Assembly (NCBI GenBank): GCA_028278065.1
Contig: JANQFA010000038.1
Coordinates: 66,497 to 106,776 of the forward strand
Direction of reading: 5' to 3'
Length of the DNA: 40,280 bases
Origin: Myxococcota bacterium
GTDB taxonomy: Bacteria > Myxococcota_A > UBA9160 > JAFDET01
In this document: positions 32,686 through 40,280 of the stretch, piece by piece
Layout: every line of letters begins with the position of its first letter
Position numbering within the stretch: the first letter of the stretch is position 1
The notes under the pieces: generated by a model
Seen by the model: the letters and a program-made list of their open reading frames with translations, nothing else
The model's database searches: none
Told to the model about the DNA's origin: nothing
Translations under genes and position numbers: made by a program

Positions 32686-32704
32686 CTCTCGGAGACTGCC
32701 CCGC

Positions 32705-33430
32705 ATGGCCGGCCGCCCCCGCAGCAAGAACTCGGACTCGAAGAGACGCACGGTACGCAAGCCCCGCAGCGTACAGAAGCGCGCATCCAGGGAGTCGACG
32801 CCGCGCAGCGTGCGCCGACCGCGCGACGGCGGACTCCGCCGCGAGCTGATCGATGCGGCGCTGGCGCTGGTCCAGGTGTCCGGCACGCGCGGCCTCAGCC
32901 TCCGTGAAGTGGCGCGCCGCGCCGGAGTGTCGCACTCGGCGCCCTACCGGCACTTCGAGAACAAGGAGGCTCTCGTCGCCGCCGTTGCCGAGCAGGGCTT
33001 CCGAACCCTGCAGCAGCGCGTGATGGACGGGCTCGCCAGCGCGCCCGCCGACTCGGTGCGCCGCTTCGAGGCCGTCGGGGTCGCCTACGTGGAGTTCGCC
33101 GCACGACATCCTGCCCACTTCCGCGTGATGTTCGGGCCGGACGTCCCCGATGCCTCCGAGCATCCCTCCCTGCGAGCCACGCTGGATGCGACCGACAGCC
33201 TCTTCCGGGCCGCCGCCGTGCAGGCGCTGGAGCGGCTCGGGCCGCGGGCACGAGGCGTCGACCCCGCGCACTTCACCCTGCTGGCCTGGTCGCTCGTACA
33301 CGGCCTCGCGTCGCTGATCGTCGATGGAAGGGTCGGCGAGATCGAGAAGTCGACCGACGACCCCGAAGAGATCGTGTATCTGGTCACGGGAGCGATCCAG
33401 CAGATCGCCCGAGGCATCCAGCGCTCCTGA
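32705..33430 (+). CDS. TetR-family transcriptional regulator with WHG-like C-domain
   Basis: A 241-residue repressor. The helix-turn-helix is at residues 66-85 (LSLREVARRAGVSHSAPYRHF), followed by the ligand domain with VAYVEFAARHPAHFRVMFG, typical of the TetR_C/WHG group. An extra N-terminal region of about 40 residues is strongly basic (SKRRTVRKPRSVQKRASRES) and could contact DNA beyond the operator. The ATG at 32705 is chosen over an upstream ATG at 32666, which lies inside operator O2. Two operator copies in its promoter indicate autoregulation; further copies precede 33612 and lie between 21094 and 21214. Confidence 0.93.
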   Translation: MAGRPRSKNSDSKRRTVRKPRSVQKRASRESTPRSVRRPRDGGLRRELIDAALALVQVSGTRGLSLREVARRAGVSHSAPYRHFENKEALVAAVAEQGFRTLQQRVMDGLASAPADSVRRFEAVGVAYVEFAARHPAHFRVMFGPDVPDASEHPSLRATLDATDSLFRAAAVQALERLGPRARGVDPAHFTLLAWSLVHGLASLIVDGRVGEIEKSTDDPEEIVYLVTGAIQQIARGIQRS

Positions 33431-33492
33431 GGCCGCTCCGCGTCGCCGGGTCTTCCGGGAGCGGCCCGTCGCCGAGGCGCTCCTTCGAGAGC

Positions 33493-33513
33493 TTTGTGTA
33501 CGCTGTCAACCTG
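33493..33513. promoter_or_regulatory. TetR operator candidate upstream of the reductase gene
   Basis: Arms TTTGTGTACG and TGTCAACCTG match the 21150 arms at 7 of 10 positions each. A further half-site CGTCAACAAC begins at 33535, about 31 bp on, similar to the 32-bp spacing in front of the TetR gene. Confidence 0.5.
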
Positions 33514-33611
33514 CGGGCGCGGCGGCGTAGGCAGCGTCAACAACCCACCCGTCTCGCGCGGCTGACGCCTCCCGGGGCGGGAGGGCGATACCTGCGAGGA
33601 GAGGAGGGGCG

Positions 33612-34619
33612 ATGACGAAGCGGGTGAACCGGAAGTGCACACTGGTCCGCCGTCCCCAGGGCCGCCCCCGAAGCGCGGACTTCGCGATCGTCGAGGCGCC
33701 GGTCGAAGCGCCTCCCGAGGGCTGCGCGCTGATCGCCGTCGAGCATCTCTCGATCGACCCCTTCATCCGGGCCGCGCTCAATCCGGGCAGCGCCCATCCG
33801 CCCGTCGCGCTCGGGGAGGTGCTCCCGGCCCTCGGCGTCGGCCGGGTGGTGGAGAGCAACTGCGACGGCCTGCGCGTCGGCGACCCGGTGTGCGGCACCT
33901 TCATGGCCCAGACCTGCGCGACCCTGCCGCCGATGGCGGTCGAGGTGGTGGACGACTCCCGGGTTCCCCTGCGCACCTACCTGGGGGCGCTGGGCAGCAC
34001 CGCCGGGCTGACTGCCTACTTCGGCATCCTGGAGGTGGGCGGCGTATCCGAGGGCGATGTCGTGCTCATGTCCGCCGCCGCAGGAGCCGTAGGCTCGATC
34101 GCCGGCCAGATCGCCAAGCTCGCAGGAGCACGGGTCATCGGCATCGCGGGCGGGCCGGAGAAGGCCCGGTTCGTGTGCGACGAGCTCGGCTTCGATGCGT
34201 GCATCGACTACAAGCACGAGGACGTTGCGGCCCGCATCGCGGAGCTCGCGCCCGCAGGCGTCGACGTCTTCTTCGACAACGTAGGGGGCCCGATCCTCGA
34301 CGCCGCACTCGACAACATCGCGAACGAGGGGCGGGTGGTCCTCTGCGGCGCGATGACCCAGTACGACCACATGGAACGGGTCGAGGGGCCGAGCCTGTAC
34401 CTGCGTCTCGCCGAGCGTCACGCCCGCATGGAGGGATTCACGGTTCTCCACTTCCATGCACGCTACGAAGAGGGCCGCAGGCAGCTCGCCGAGTGGCTCA
34501 CGAACGGTGCGCTCGCGGTACGGGAGCACGTCGACGAAGGCATCGAGAACCTTCCCCGGGCGCTGCTGCGCCTCTTCGACGGCTCGCACATCGGGAAGCT
34601 GCTGCTGAAGGTGGGCTGA
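33612..34619 (+). CDS. NADP-dependent enone/alkenal reductase (CurA/PTGR-type MDR)
   Basis: A 335-residue zinc-free medium-chain reductase. EHLSIDPFIRAAL near residue 44 is the CurA/prostaglandin-reductase signature; VGRVVESNCDGLRVGDPV follows, and the cofactor motif is SAAAGAVGSIAGQIAKLAGARVIGIAGG. DVFFDNVGGPILDAAL and FTVLHFHARYEEG are also typical. It reduces the double bond of alpha,beta-unsaturated aldehydes or ketones. GAGGAGGGG precedes the ATG. It lies 181 bp after the TetR gene with its own operator-like site, so it is likely a target of that regulator. Confidence 0.92.
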   Translation: MTKRVNRKCTLVRRPQGRPRSADFAIVEAPVEAPPEGCALIAVEHLSIDPFIRAALNPGSAHPPVALGEVLPALGVGRVVESNCDGLRVGDPVCGTFMAQTCATLPPMAVEVVDDSRVPLRTYLGALGSTAGLTAYFGILEVGGVSEGDVVLMSAAAGAVGSIAGQIAKLAGARVIGIAGGPEKARFVCDELGFDACIDYKHEDVAARIAELAPAGVDVFFDNVGGPILDAALDNIANEGRVVLCGAMTQYDHMERVEGPSLYLRLAERHARMEGFTVLHFHARYEEGRRQLAEWLTNGALAVREHVDEGIENLPRALLRLFDGSHIGKLLLKVG

Positions 34620-34687
34620 GAGCGACCCCGGATCGCCCGGGATGCGTGCCGCGCAGGCGCGGCGCCCTGCCCTATCCTCGAGCTCGG

Positions 34688-35539
34688 ATGGGGCTGAAGA
34701 GGTTCGATCGCAAGTTCGGCGCGGGGCTCCTGGACGAGCTGCCCGCAACGCCGGCCGTGTACCTCTTCAAGGACGCGGACGGCGAGGTCCTCTACGCCGG
34801 GAAGGCCAAGAACGTACGCCGGCGGCTGCAGACCTATCGCAACGCCAGCCGCCGCAAGGCCCATCGCAAGATGCGCGCACTGGTACGAGAAGCGGCCACC
34901 CTCGAGGTGCGCCTCCAGCCCTCCGAACGGGATGCGCTCCTCGCGGAGAACCAGCTGATCCGCTCCCTGCGTCCCCGCTACAACGTGGACGGCGCCTACT
35001 CGTTCCTGTATCCGGCCATCGGCATCGCGACGCGACGCGGGCAGGCGCTCTTCTGCTTCACCACCCGGATCGACGCGTTCGCCGGTCTGGAGATGCGCTG
35101 GCACGGGACCTTCCGTTCGAGGCACCGGACCCGCGAGGCGTTCGAGGCGCTGATCTCGCTGCTCGGCCGATTGGGGCACCCCGAGCCGCGCTCCCGCACA
35201 CGCGACCTGCCCCGTGTGCGTGGATCGCGGATCGTCGCGCTGCGCCGGGTGGAGAGCCTGCTTCCCGGGATCGAGCAGCTCCTGGCCGGCCGTTCCCCCG
35301 AAGGGCTCCGGGACCTGTCGAGCCGGCTCCTGGAGAAGCCCGACGCGCGGGCCGAAGCCGCCGAGGTGGGCGAGGACCTGCGAACGCTCGAGACGTTCTT
35401 TCGCCGCGACGCACAGCGCCTGCGCCGGGTGCTGCAGGCTGCGGGACGGACCGGGAGCTACGCGAGCCAGGATGAGCGGGACGCCCTCTTCATCGCATTC
35501 GACCGCAGCGACCCGTCGCCCCGCCGAAGCGGGGGCTGA
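34688..35539 (+). CDS. GIY-YIG nuclease, UvrC N-domain/Cho-like
   Basis: A 283-residue nuclease. The GIY-YIG core reads AVYLFKDADGEVLYAGKAKNVRRRLQTY from about residue 24, as in the UvrC N-terminal domain. LQPSERDALLAENQLIRSLRPRYNV carries the catalytic Glu of that fold. The protein lacks the UvrB-binding and RNase H-like endonuclease regions of full UvrC (about 600 residues), so it fits Cho or another short repair nuclease. No ribosome binding site precedes ATG 34688; TATCCT at 34673-34678 ends 9 nt before the start, so the message may be leaderless. A 7-bp GC hairpin at 34648-34663 precedes it. Confidence 0.88.
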   Translation: MGLKRFDRKFGAGLLDELPATPAVYLFKDADGEVLYAGKAKNVRRRLQTYRNASRRKAHRKMRALVREAATLEVRLQPSERDALLAENQLIRSLRPRYNVDGAYSFLYPAIGIATRRGQALFCFTTRIDAFAGLEMRWHGTFRSRHRTREAFEALISLLGRLGHPEPRSRTRDLPRVRGSRIVALRRVESLLPGIEQLLAGRSPEGLRDLSSRLLEKPDARAEAAEVGEDLRTLETFFRRDAQRLRRVLQAAGRTGSYASQDERDALFIAFDRSDPSPRRSGG

Positions 35540-35548
35540 TCTCGACGA

Positions 35549-37234
35549 TCAGGGGCTGATCTCGTCGGCGAGGACATCGAGGTTCCGCCAGGGGCCGGCG
35601 ATGAACTCGAGGGGATTCTCGAACACCAGGATCTCGTAGGGCTCGATGAAGGGCGCCCAGCGCGAGCCGTCGTTGATGGTGGCGTCGCGGGCCCGCAGCC
35701 GGATCAGCTCGCGGACGTAGACGAGGCCGTTGTAGTAGATCCAGTCGGCCACCCCGTTCGCCCAGTAGACGTTGTTGTTCGCCTCGATCCAGTCCTTGTC
35801 CGAGATCGAGCGACGCGCCTGCGCCGGAATCGGGATGCTGGCCTGGAAGAGGGACTCGCCCTCCTCGATGTCGACCTCGATCACCCCGTTCGTGAGCGAG
35901 TACTCGAAGCGATCCGCGGGTCCCTTGAAGAAGCCCGGCGTGACCGGGTCGACGGAGAGGCCGCTGTGCTGTGCCTCCACGACCATGTAGTAGGGCACGG
36001 GATCGTCGCCCTTGGTGACGAAGACCGACCACTCGGCACGCAGTCCGGGAGCCAGCCCCGTCGCCGAGTAGATGTTCAGCACCAGGATGTGGCGTCGCCC
36101 GGTACCGCGAACGGTTCGCATGCGCGCCAGCTCGAACCCTTCGGGCAGGGGGATGGCATCGGCCAGGGCCTGCCGCTGACTCGACGGGATGTTGAATACG
36201 ATGAAGATGGACGGCGGCGTCTCTTCGACACCGAACAGGGCCAGGGGCTCGGCGAGCCGGTTGCTGACGTCCTGTGCCCGCTGTGTGAGCAGCGCTCCGA
36301 ACTCGGAGGCCTTCGTGGCGATCAGCGTGTCCCGGAAGGCGGGGTCGAGCGCGAGGGAGGGATCGGTGACGTTGACCCAGGGCACCATCGCGTAGTCGAG
36401 ACGCCCGTCGAGCAGGAACACCCAGCGGGGCTGCGGATCCACGTAGGCGGCCCACGGGGTCTCGTCGAAGATGCGGACCGATCCCGGCCGGACCACGTGC
36501 AGCTTGCGGTTCGACACGAGGCCCCGGTAGTAGAAGCGGTCCGCCACGCCGTTCTTCCAGTAGACCTGGTCCCAGCTGGCGTTCCAGCCCGGATCGACGC
36601 GCCACCTGCGGGCTCGCTTCGGCAGGTCGAACGATGCGTTGAAGGACGAGGTGCCGTCGATGACCCGAGCGGAAACCCGGCCGCCCGTCACGGAGTAGTT
36701 GATGAAGTCGGCCGGCCCGGCCTGGACGTCCACCGGATTGAGCTCGCCCTGGCTCGTCTGCGCCTCGAGGATCAGGGAGCGAGGCCTGGGATCGCTCGCG
36801 GAGGTGACGTAGGTCCGCCACTCCGCGCGGATCCCGGTCCGGTCACCGGCCTCCTGGCTGACGGCCACGGTGAGGTAGTAGCGGGGCCGCTCTCGCTCGC
36901 GAATCGAGATCTCCGCCAGGGTGAGCCCGGGCGGGAGCTCCGCGCCCAACGCCGCCACCTGGTCGTCGAGCACCGGAAAGTGGATCCAGAGGGTCGGCAG
37001 GAACTCCCCGTTGCGCAGGTGGAGCAGCGGGTCCTCGCTTCCCGCCTGGACGCCGGCCGCCTGGGCTGCCGTGAGTCCCGAGTACAGGCTGGCCTTGAAG
37101 GCCATCAGCTCCTCGAGCTCGTCGGGATCGATCGCGCGGCCGATCCCCGGCGCGACCACCAGCAGGGCGGTCAGCAGGATGGGCGCGATCAGTCGTGTGT
37201 TGCGGGTCGGGATCGGACTGGGCTGGGGGCGCAT
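35549..37234 (-). CDS. Exported protein with two copies of an acetoacetate-decarboxylase-like domain
   Basis: A 561-residue secreted protein with signal peptide (LIAPILLTALLVVAPGIGRA). Two related domains of about 210 residues follow, at roughly 75-290 and 340-550. Matching blocks: RAEWRTYVTSASDP and RAEWSVFVTKGDDP; FINYSVTGG and FEYSLTNG; VYWKNGVADRFYYRGLV and VYWANGVADWIYYNGLV. The PPGLTLAEI and PLPEGFELARM strands recall the acetoacetate decarboxylase-like barrel, but no catalytic Lys is evident. Probably a periplasmic binding protein. ATG 37234 follows GGAGAG; an upstream TTG is a weaker start. Confidence 0.75.
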   Translation of the reverse strand: MRPQPSPIPTRNTRLIAPILLTALLVVAPGIGRAIDPDELEELMAFKASLYSGLTAAQAAGVQAGSEDPLLHLRNGEFLPTLWIHFPVLDDQVAALGAELPPGLTLAEISIRERERPRYYLTVAVSQEAGDRTGIRAEWRTYVTSASDPRPRSLILEAQTSQGELNPVDVQAGPADFINYSVTGGRVSARVIDGTSSFNASFDLPKRARRWRVDPGWNASWDQVYWKNGVADRFYYRGLVSNRKLHVVRPGSVRIFDETPWAAYVDPQPRWVFLLDGRLDYAMVPWVNVTDPSLALDPAFRDTLIATKASEFGALLTQRAQDVSNRLAEPLALFGVEETPPSIFIVFNIPSSQRQALADAIPLPEGFELARMRTVRGTGRRHILVLNIYSATGLAPGLRAEWSVFVTKGDDPVPYYMVVEAQHSGLSVDPVTPGFFKGPADRFEYSLTNGVIEVDIEEGESLFQASIPIPAQARRSISDKDWIEANNNVYWANGVADWIYYNGLVYVRELIRLRARDATINDGSRWAPFIEPYEILVFENPLEFIAGPWRNLDVLADEISP

Positions 37235-37389
37235 CAGCAACTCTCCGGAGGTTCGTGCAGCAGCAAGAAGGCGCTCAGTCTAACGCACGCGACCGACCGG
37301 TTTCGACGCATCGGTACACGGGAGCTGCGCGGCGGGCCTTTTCCGTCGTCCGTCTGGGGTGTTCCACGGTCCATCTGCGCCCGGCGCCC

Positions 37390-37488
37390 GCGAGCTGGGC
37401 GACCATCGCCCGCCGGGCGATCGCGAGCTGGGCGACCATCGCCCGCCGGACGATCGCGAGCTGGGCGACCATCGCCCGCCGGCTAGAC
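37390..37488 (+). repeat. Three tandem 33-bp repeats in a divergent intergenic region
   Basis: Units begin at 37390, 37423 and 37456, each starting GCGAGCTGGGCGACCATCGC; the third diverges in its last bases into the promoter. Every unit contains the inverted repeat GGGCGA-CCA-TCGCCC and can form a hairpin. A 264-bp region lies between the genes at 37234 (-) and 37499 (+). Confidence 0.85.
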
Positions 37489-37498
37489 TCGCGGCCTG

Positions 37499-38029
37499 AT
37501 GCAACCCACTCTTCGACTCGCTCGCAGCGGAGTCCGCCCGGCTCGCTGCGTTCGGTTCCTCCTCGCGCTCACCTTCTCGCTGCAGCCCGGCAGCCCCTCC
37601 GCCGCCGAGGAGACGCAGCCCGAGGAGATCCGCTACGAGACGCCGGGACAGTTCCCCACCCTCGATCCCGACTACCGGCAGACCGACCACGAGGTCGTGC
37701 TCATCACGGACAACGAGCTCCGTCCGCGCGCGGCCGCCCTGAGAGAGGGGCAGCTCGTCGCATGGATCAGCTACTCGAAGGCGGCGTCGACGATCGTCTT
37801 CGAGCGCGACATCGCCCAGTCGATGATCTGCCACAGCCTGGTCAACTTCCACCTGGACGAGAGCGGGCTCCGGTCGGCCGAGATCCACACCGGCGAGTTC
37901 GCCAGCTTCTGCGAGCTGAAGCCGGGACGCTACCGCTACAAGGTGTTGCGTCGGGATCCCAAGGCGGCCGGTGCGGGAGGCGCCGCCCGACGCCTCGAGG
38001 GCGAGATCATCGTGGGGAAGACGGACTGA
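37499..38029 (+). CDS. Small exported protein, cupredoxin-like fold possible
   Basis: A 176-residue protein with an N-terminal export signal (CVRFLLALTFSLQPGSPSAA). The mature part is beta-rich: EVVLITDNELRPRAAALREGQLVAWISYSKAAS, then SMICHSLVNFHLD and a final FASFCELKPGRYRYKVLR. The strand order and the G-x-Y-x-Y-x-V ending recall cupredoxins, but a full His-Cys-His-Met copper site is absent; two Cys could form a disulfide. TAGACT at 37484-37489 ends 9 nt before the ATG with no ribosome site, so a leaderless message is possible. It directly follows the triple repeat. Confidence 0.65.
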   Translation: MQPTLRLARSGVRPARCVRFLLALTFSLQPGSPSAAEETQPEEIRYETPGQFPTLDPDYRQTDHEVVLITDNELRPRAAALREGQLVAWISYSKAASTIVFERDIAQSMICHSLVNFHLDESGLRSAEIHTGEFASFCELKPGRYRYKVLRRDPKAAGAGGAARRLEGEIIVGKTD

Positions 38030-38121
38030 GGCCGAGCCGCTTCCGCGACTCGGCGGAGCGGGGGATTGAGTAGCGGCGAGTTCGGACGTAGCATGGAGCG
38101 TCGAACGCCGGAGGACGAGCT

Positions 38122-38970
38122 GTGCCGCCCGTCGAAGACCCCAAGCACCGGCCGAAGGTCCCGTTCGACGAGATCGAGCCCGGCGCAGCGATCGGCCCCT
38201 TCGAGTACGAGCTGAGCGACGAGCTCGTCGCTCGCCACCTGAGCGCCACCGAGCAGGAGCGCTACCCCGACCCGCAGCTGGCGCCGGTGTCGATCCTGGC
38301 CGCCGACGGCGTGCAGCTGGCCGACCGCTTCTTCGACATCTCCCAGTCGGTCCACGCGGGCCAGCGCATCGAGGTGCTGCGCGTTCCCCGTATCGGGGAG
38401 CGGCTCCGGGTGACGGGCCGCGCGCGCGAGAAGTTCGTGAAGCGCGGCCGCCGCTACGTCGTGACCGACACCGAGACCGAGGGTGAGGGCGGCGACCCGG
38501 TCGCGCGCGGCACCACCACGGGAGTCCTGGTCTACGCGGAAGGCGAGCCGGCCGGCGACGGCGATCGGCCGCGGCCGCCGCCCGAGGAGCCGCCTGCCAT
38601 CCTGGAGCGGCTCGGTCCCCTGGGACGCACGATGACCCTGGAGAAGATGCGCCTCTACGAGGCCCCGGACGAGCTCAGCATCCACACCGACGACGACTTC
38701 GCCCGCGCCGCGGGTCTTCCGGCGGCCATCGCCACCGGGACCCAGTTCCTGGCCTACATCTCCGACCTCCTCTACCGGACCTACGGCATGGGCGCGGTGG
38801 CGGGGACGGAGCTCGACGTGCGGATACGCCTGCCCGTCTTCGCGGGCGACCGGGTGGAGGCGTCCGCCGACCTGGTCTCGCGTCGAGAAGGCCGGCTCGA
38901 GCACAGGGTGCGCTCCCGCGTGGAGCGCGGCGACGCGATCGTCGGGCGCGCCTGGATCCCGGCCCGGTGA
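38122..38970 (+). CDS. Double-hotdog MaoC-like hydratase/dehydratase
   Basis: A 282-residue protein with two hotdog halves. The first (KVPFDEIEPGAAIGPFEYELS, residues 13-140) is like the FAS1/MaoC N-domain. The second (residues 165-282) has DELSIHTDDDFARAAGLP, retaining the Asp-x4-His pair of the hydratase motif. Likely acts on an enoyl-CoA to 3-hydroxyacyl-CoA or the reverse. GTG start at 38122 after GGAGG. It overlaps the CoA-transferase gene by 4 bp (GTGA). Confidence 0.82.
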   Translation: MPPVEDPKHRPKVPFDEIEPGAAIGPFEYELSDELVARHLSATEQERYPDPQLAPVSILAADGVQLADRFFDISQSVHAGQRIEVLRVPRIGERLRVTGRAREKFVKRGRRYVVTDTETEGEGGDPVARGTTTGVLVYAEGEPAGDGDRPRPPPEEPPAILERLGPLGRTMTLEKMRLYEAPDELSIHTDDDFARAAGLPAAIATGTQFLAYISDLLYRTYGMGAVAGTELDVRIRLPVFAGDRVEASADLVSRREGRLEHRVRSRVERGDAIVGRAWIPAR

Positions 38971-40253
38971 GCGCCGCCGACGCACCCGGCTGGGCCGCCG
39001 CCTTCGGCCGGCGCTGGGGCACCCCGGACCAGGTCCTGGCCCATGTCGAGGACGGGATGGACCTGGCCACGGGCCTGATCGAGCCCACCACCCTGCTGGC
39101 CGCGCTCTCCCATCGCGACATCGGCGGCAGCGCCCTGGTCGCCGTGATGGCACTCGGTGGGCTGGCTCTCTCCCAGAACCCGCGCTTCCGACTGCGCACG
39201 GGCTTCGCCACGATCGCTTCGGCGCCGCTCGTCGCTGCGGGGCGCTGCGAGTACCTGCCCCTGCCCTTCTCCGAGGCGCGCCGCCACATGGCCCGGGTGA
39301 AGGCGGACTGCGTGATGGTGCGCCTGGCGCCGCCGGACGCCGAGGGCCGCTGCTCCTACGGCTGGGCCGCCGGCTTCACCCCGGAGCTTCTCGACGTGGC
39401 GCGCGAGCGCGACATCCCGATCCTCGCGGAGATCGACCCTCAGCTACCGCGCACGCGAAGCGGCCGCGAGCTGCCGCTGGCCGCGATCGCCGGAGCCTGC
39501 CTCGCACAGGGCGAGGCAGCCAGCGACAGTCCGGCTCCACCCTCGCCTCACGTCGACGCGATGGTCGGCCACCTCGCTCCGCTCATTCCCGACGGCGCCA
39601 CGCTGCAGGTCGGAATCGGCTCCGCGCCGGACGCGGCCATGGAGCGACTGGAGGCCACCGACCTGGGCATCCACACCGAGGTCCTCGGACCCGGCCTGGC
39701 TCGCCTGGTGAAGCGGGGTCGGGCGACGGGGCGGCGCAAGACCGTGGATCGCGGCCTGGCCGTCTGCACCATCGCTTCCGTCGATCCCGACGTGCGCGAG
39801 CTCGTCGAGGCCGAGGGACTCGCCGAGGTGCGTGCAGCGGGCGAGGTGCTCCATCCGCAGCGCATCGCCGAGCACGACACCCTGCGCTGCATCAACAGCG
39901 CCCTGTCAGTCGATCTGCGCGGCCAGGTCAACGCGGAGAGCCTCGGCTGGCGACAGACCGCCGGCGTGGGCGGCCAGCTCGACTTCTTCCGCGGCGCGGC
40001 CCTGCGCGACGATGCGCAGCGCATCATCGTGCTGGCCAGCGAGACGTCGAAGGGAGCCTCACGCATCGTGTCCGGGCACCCTCCGGGCAGCGTGATCACC
40101 GCCACCCGCTACGACGTGGACGTGGTCGTGACCGAGCACGGAGCCGCCTGGCTGCGCGACCGCACGGACGAGGAGCGCGCCCGCGCCCTCACCGCGATCG
40201 CGCATCCCCGCCATCGCGAGGCCCTGGAGAGAGAGCGCAGCGAAGCCGGATAG
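38967..40253 (+). CDS. Acetyl-CoA hydrolase/transferase family CoA-transferase
   Basis: A 428-residue CoA-transferase of the acetyl-CoA hydrolase/4-hydroxybutyrate CoA-transferase family. GATLQVGIGSAPDAAM begins the C-terminal Rossmann-like half, and LGIHTEVLGPGL holds the glutamate that forms the glutamyl-CoA thioester (the usual S-x-H-S-E-M is here G-I-H-T-E-V). GVGGQLDFFRGA and GSVITATRYDVDVVVTEHGAAWLRDRT are further marks. It probably activates a carboxylic acid as its CoA ester for the MaoC-like enzyme it is coupled to. GTG start inside the 4-bp overlap; 27 bp remain after its stop. Confidence 0.92.
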   Translation: MSAADAPGWAAAFGRRWGTPDQVLAHVEDGMDLATGLIEPTTLLAALSHRDIGGSALVAVMALGGLALSQNPRFRLRTGFATIASAPLVAAGRCEYLPLPFSEARRHMARVKADCVMVRLAPPDAEGRCSYGWAAGFTPELLDVARERDIPILAEIDPQLPRTRSGRELPLAAIAGACLAQGEAASDSPAPPSPHVDAMVGHLAPLIPDGATLQVGIGSAPDAAMERLEATDLGIHTEVLGPGLARLVKRGRATGRRKTVDRGLAVCTIASVDPDVRELVEAEGLAEVRAAGEVLHPQRIAEHDTLRCINSALSVDLRGQVNAESLGWRQTAGVGGQLDFFRGAALRDDAQRIIVLASETSKGASRIVSGHPPGSVITATRYDVDVVVTEHGAAWLRDRTDEERARALTAIAHPRHREALERERSEAG

Positions 40254-40280
40254 GTCGCGAGCACGGCGACAGCGGCTTCC

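Larger units (their letters stand above)
32363..32704. promoter_or_regulatory. 342-bp divergent control region upstream of the TetR gene
   Basis: No credible gene in this gap. The right part holds two copies of the TTTGTTGACA/TGTCAACAAA operator; the left part must hold the promoter of the Cys-rich protein, for which no clear -10/-35 pair can be read. Confidence 0.5.

Noticed and set aside
34688-35539. Truncated uvrC pseudogene
   Set aside because: Ends cleanly after an additional non-UvrC region at a length close to Cho, with intact GIY-YIG core; no remnant of the rest of UvrC follows.
37275-37472. Minus-strand 65-residue frame reading MVAQLAI repeats
   Set aside because: Encoded wholly by the tandem repeat with no ribosome site; more likely a product of the repeat than a gene.
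37390-37488. CRISPR array
   Set aside because: The 33-bp units are contiguous without spacers, so this is a simple tandem repeat.

Overview
The window is GC-rich DNA (clearly above 60% by eye), densely packed with about 40 protein-coding genes and no RNA genes that I can see. Three features point to an environmental deltaproteobacterial-type lineage (Myxococcota, Desulfobacterota or Binatota-like): a secreted protein ending in a CGDG...GEECD Myxococcus-type cysteine-rich repeat, a DUF1302/DUF1329 outer-membrane pair, and two PEP-CTERM proteins. The placement is an inference from gene content. No phylogenetic marker is present.

Positions 1-10.8 kb form one divergent catabolic locus. Leftward from 7495 run nine tightly packed, partly overlapping genes: three short-chain dehydrogenases, a NAD-binding NmrA-like protein, a small Cys-containing protein, two acyl-CoA dehydrogenases that look like a heteromeric pair, a DUF6285-like small protein and an APH-fold kinase cut by the window edge. 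Rightward from 7673 run a lipocalin/CrtC-like protein, an NTF2-fold protein, and a second DUF6285-like plus APH-fold pair. Small protein + kinase + acyl-CoA dehydrogenase + SDR is the composition of the levulinate pathway core LvaABCD, so I read this locus as a 4-hydroxyacyl-CoA (or related hydroxyacyl-CoA) degradation system with a duplicated kinase module.

Positions 11-19 kb hold a PEP-CTERM protein with a strong terminator, an intergenic region with two copies of a TTGAAC/GTTCAA palindrome, and then a rightward operon: a very long DUF1302 porin-like protein, its DUF1329 partner, a PNPOx-fold flavoprotein, a possible 46-residue protein and a CrtI/RetSat-like FAD oxidoreductase. Positions 19-24 kb hold a leftward operon (luciferase-like monooxygenase and two NTF2-fold proteins) diverging from a rightward one (acetoacetate-decarboxylase-like, SRPBCC, carotenoid oxygenase). 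A perfect palindrome with TTGACA in both strands lies between them.

Positions 24-31 kb hold an intact ketosteroid isomerase divergent from a cytochrome P450, another SDR, a ferritin-like helical protein with a frameshifting tandem duplication, a second PEP-CTERM protein, a monooxygenase-fold protein, an NTF2-fold protein, a serine beta-lactamase-like hydrolase and a Cys-tailed hypothetical. Positions 31-40 kb hold the Cys-rich secreted protein, a TetR regulator, a CurA/PTGR-type reductase, a Cho-like GIY-YIG nuclease, a secreted protein with a duplicated domain, a triple 33-bp repeat, a small secreted protein, a double-hotdog hydratase and a CoA-transferase.

The clearest new system-level signal is a shared operator. 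The 21-bp palindrome at 21150 recurs in degenerate form twice in front of the TetR gene (32633 and 32665) and once before the reductase gene (33493). This suggests one regulator controlling the luciferase-like/carotenoid-oxygenase divergon, itself and the reductase. Together the genes suggest uptake and oxidative breakdown of hydrophobic isoprenoid, steroid or hydroxy-acid compounds.
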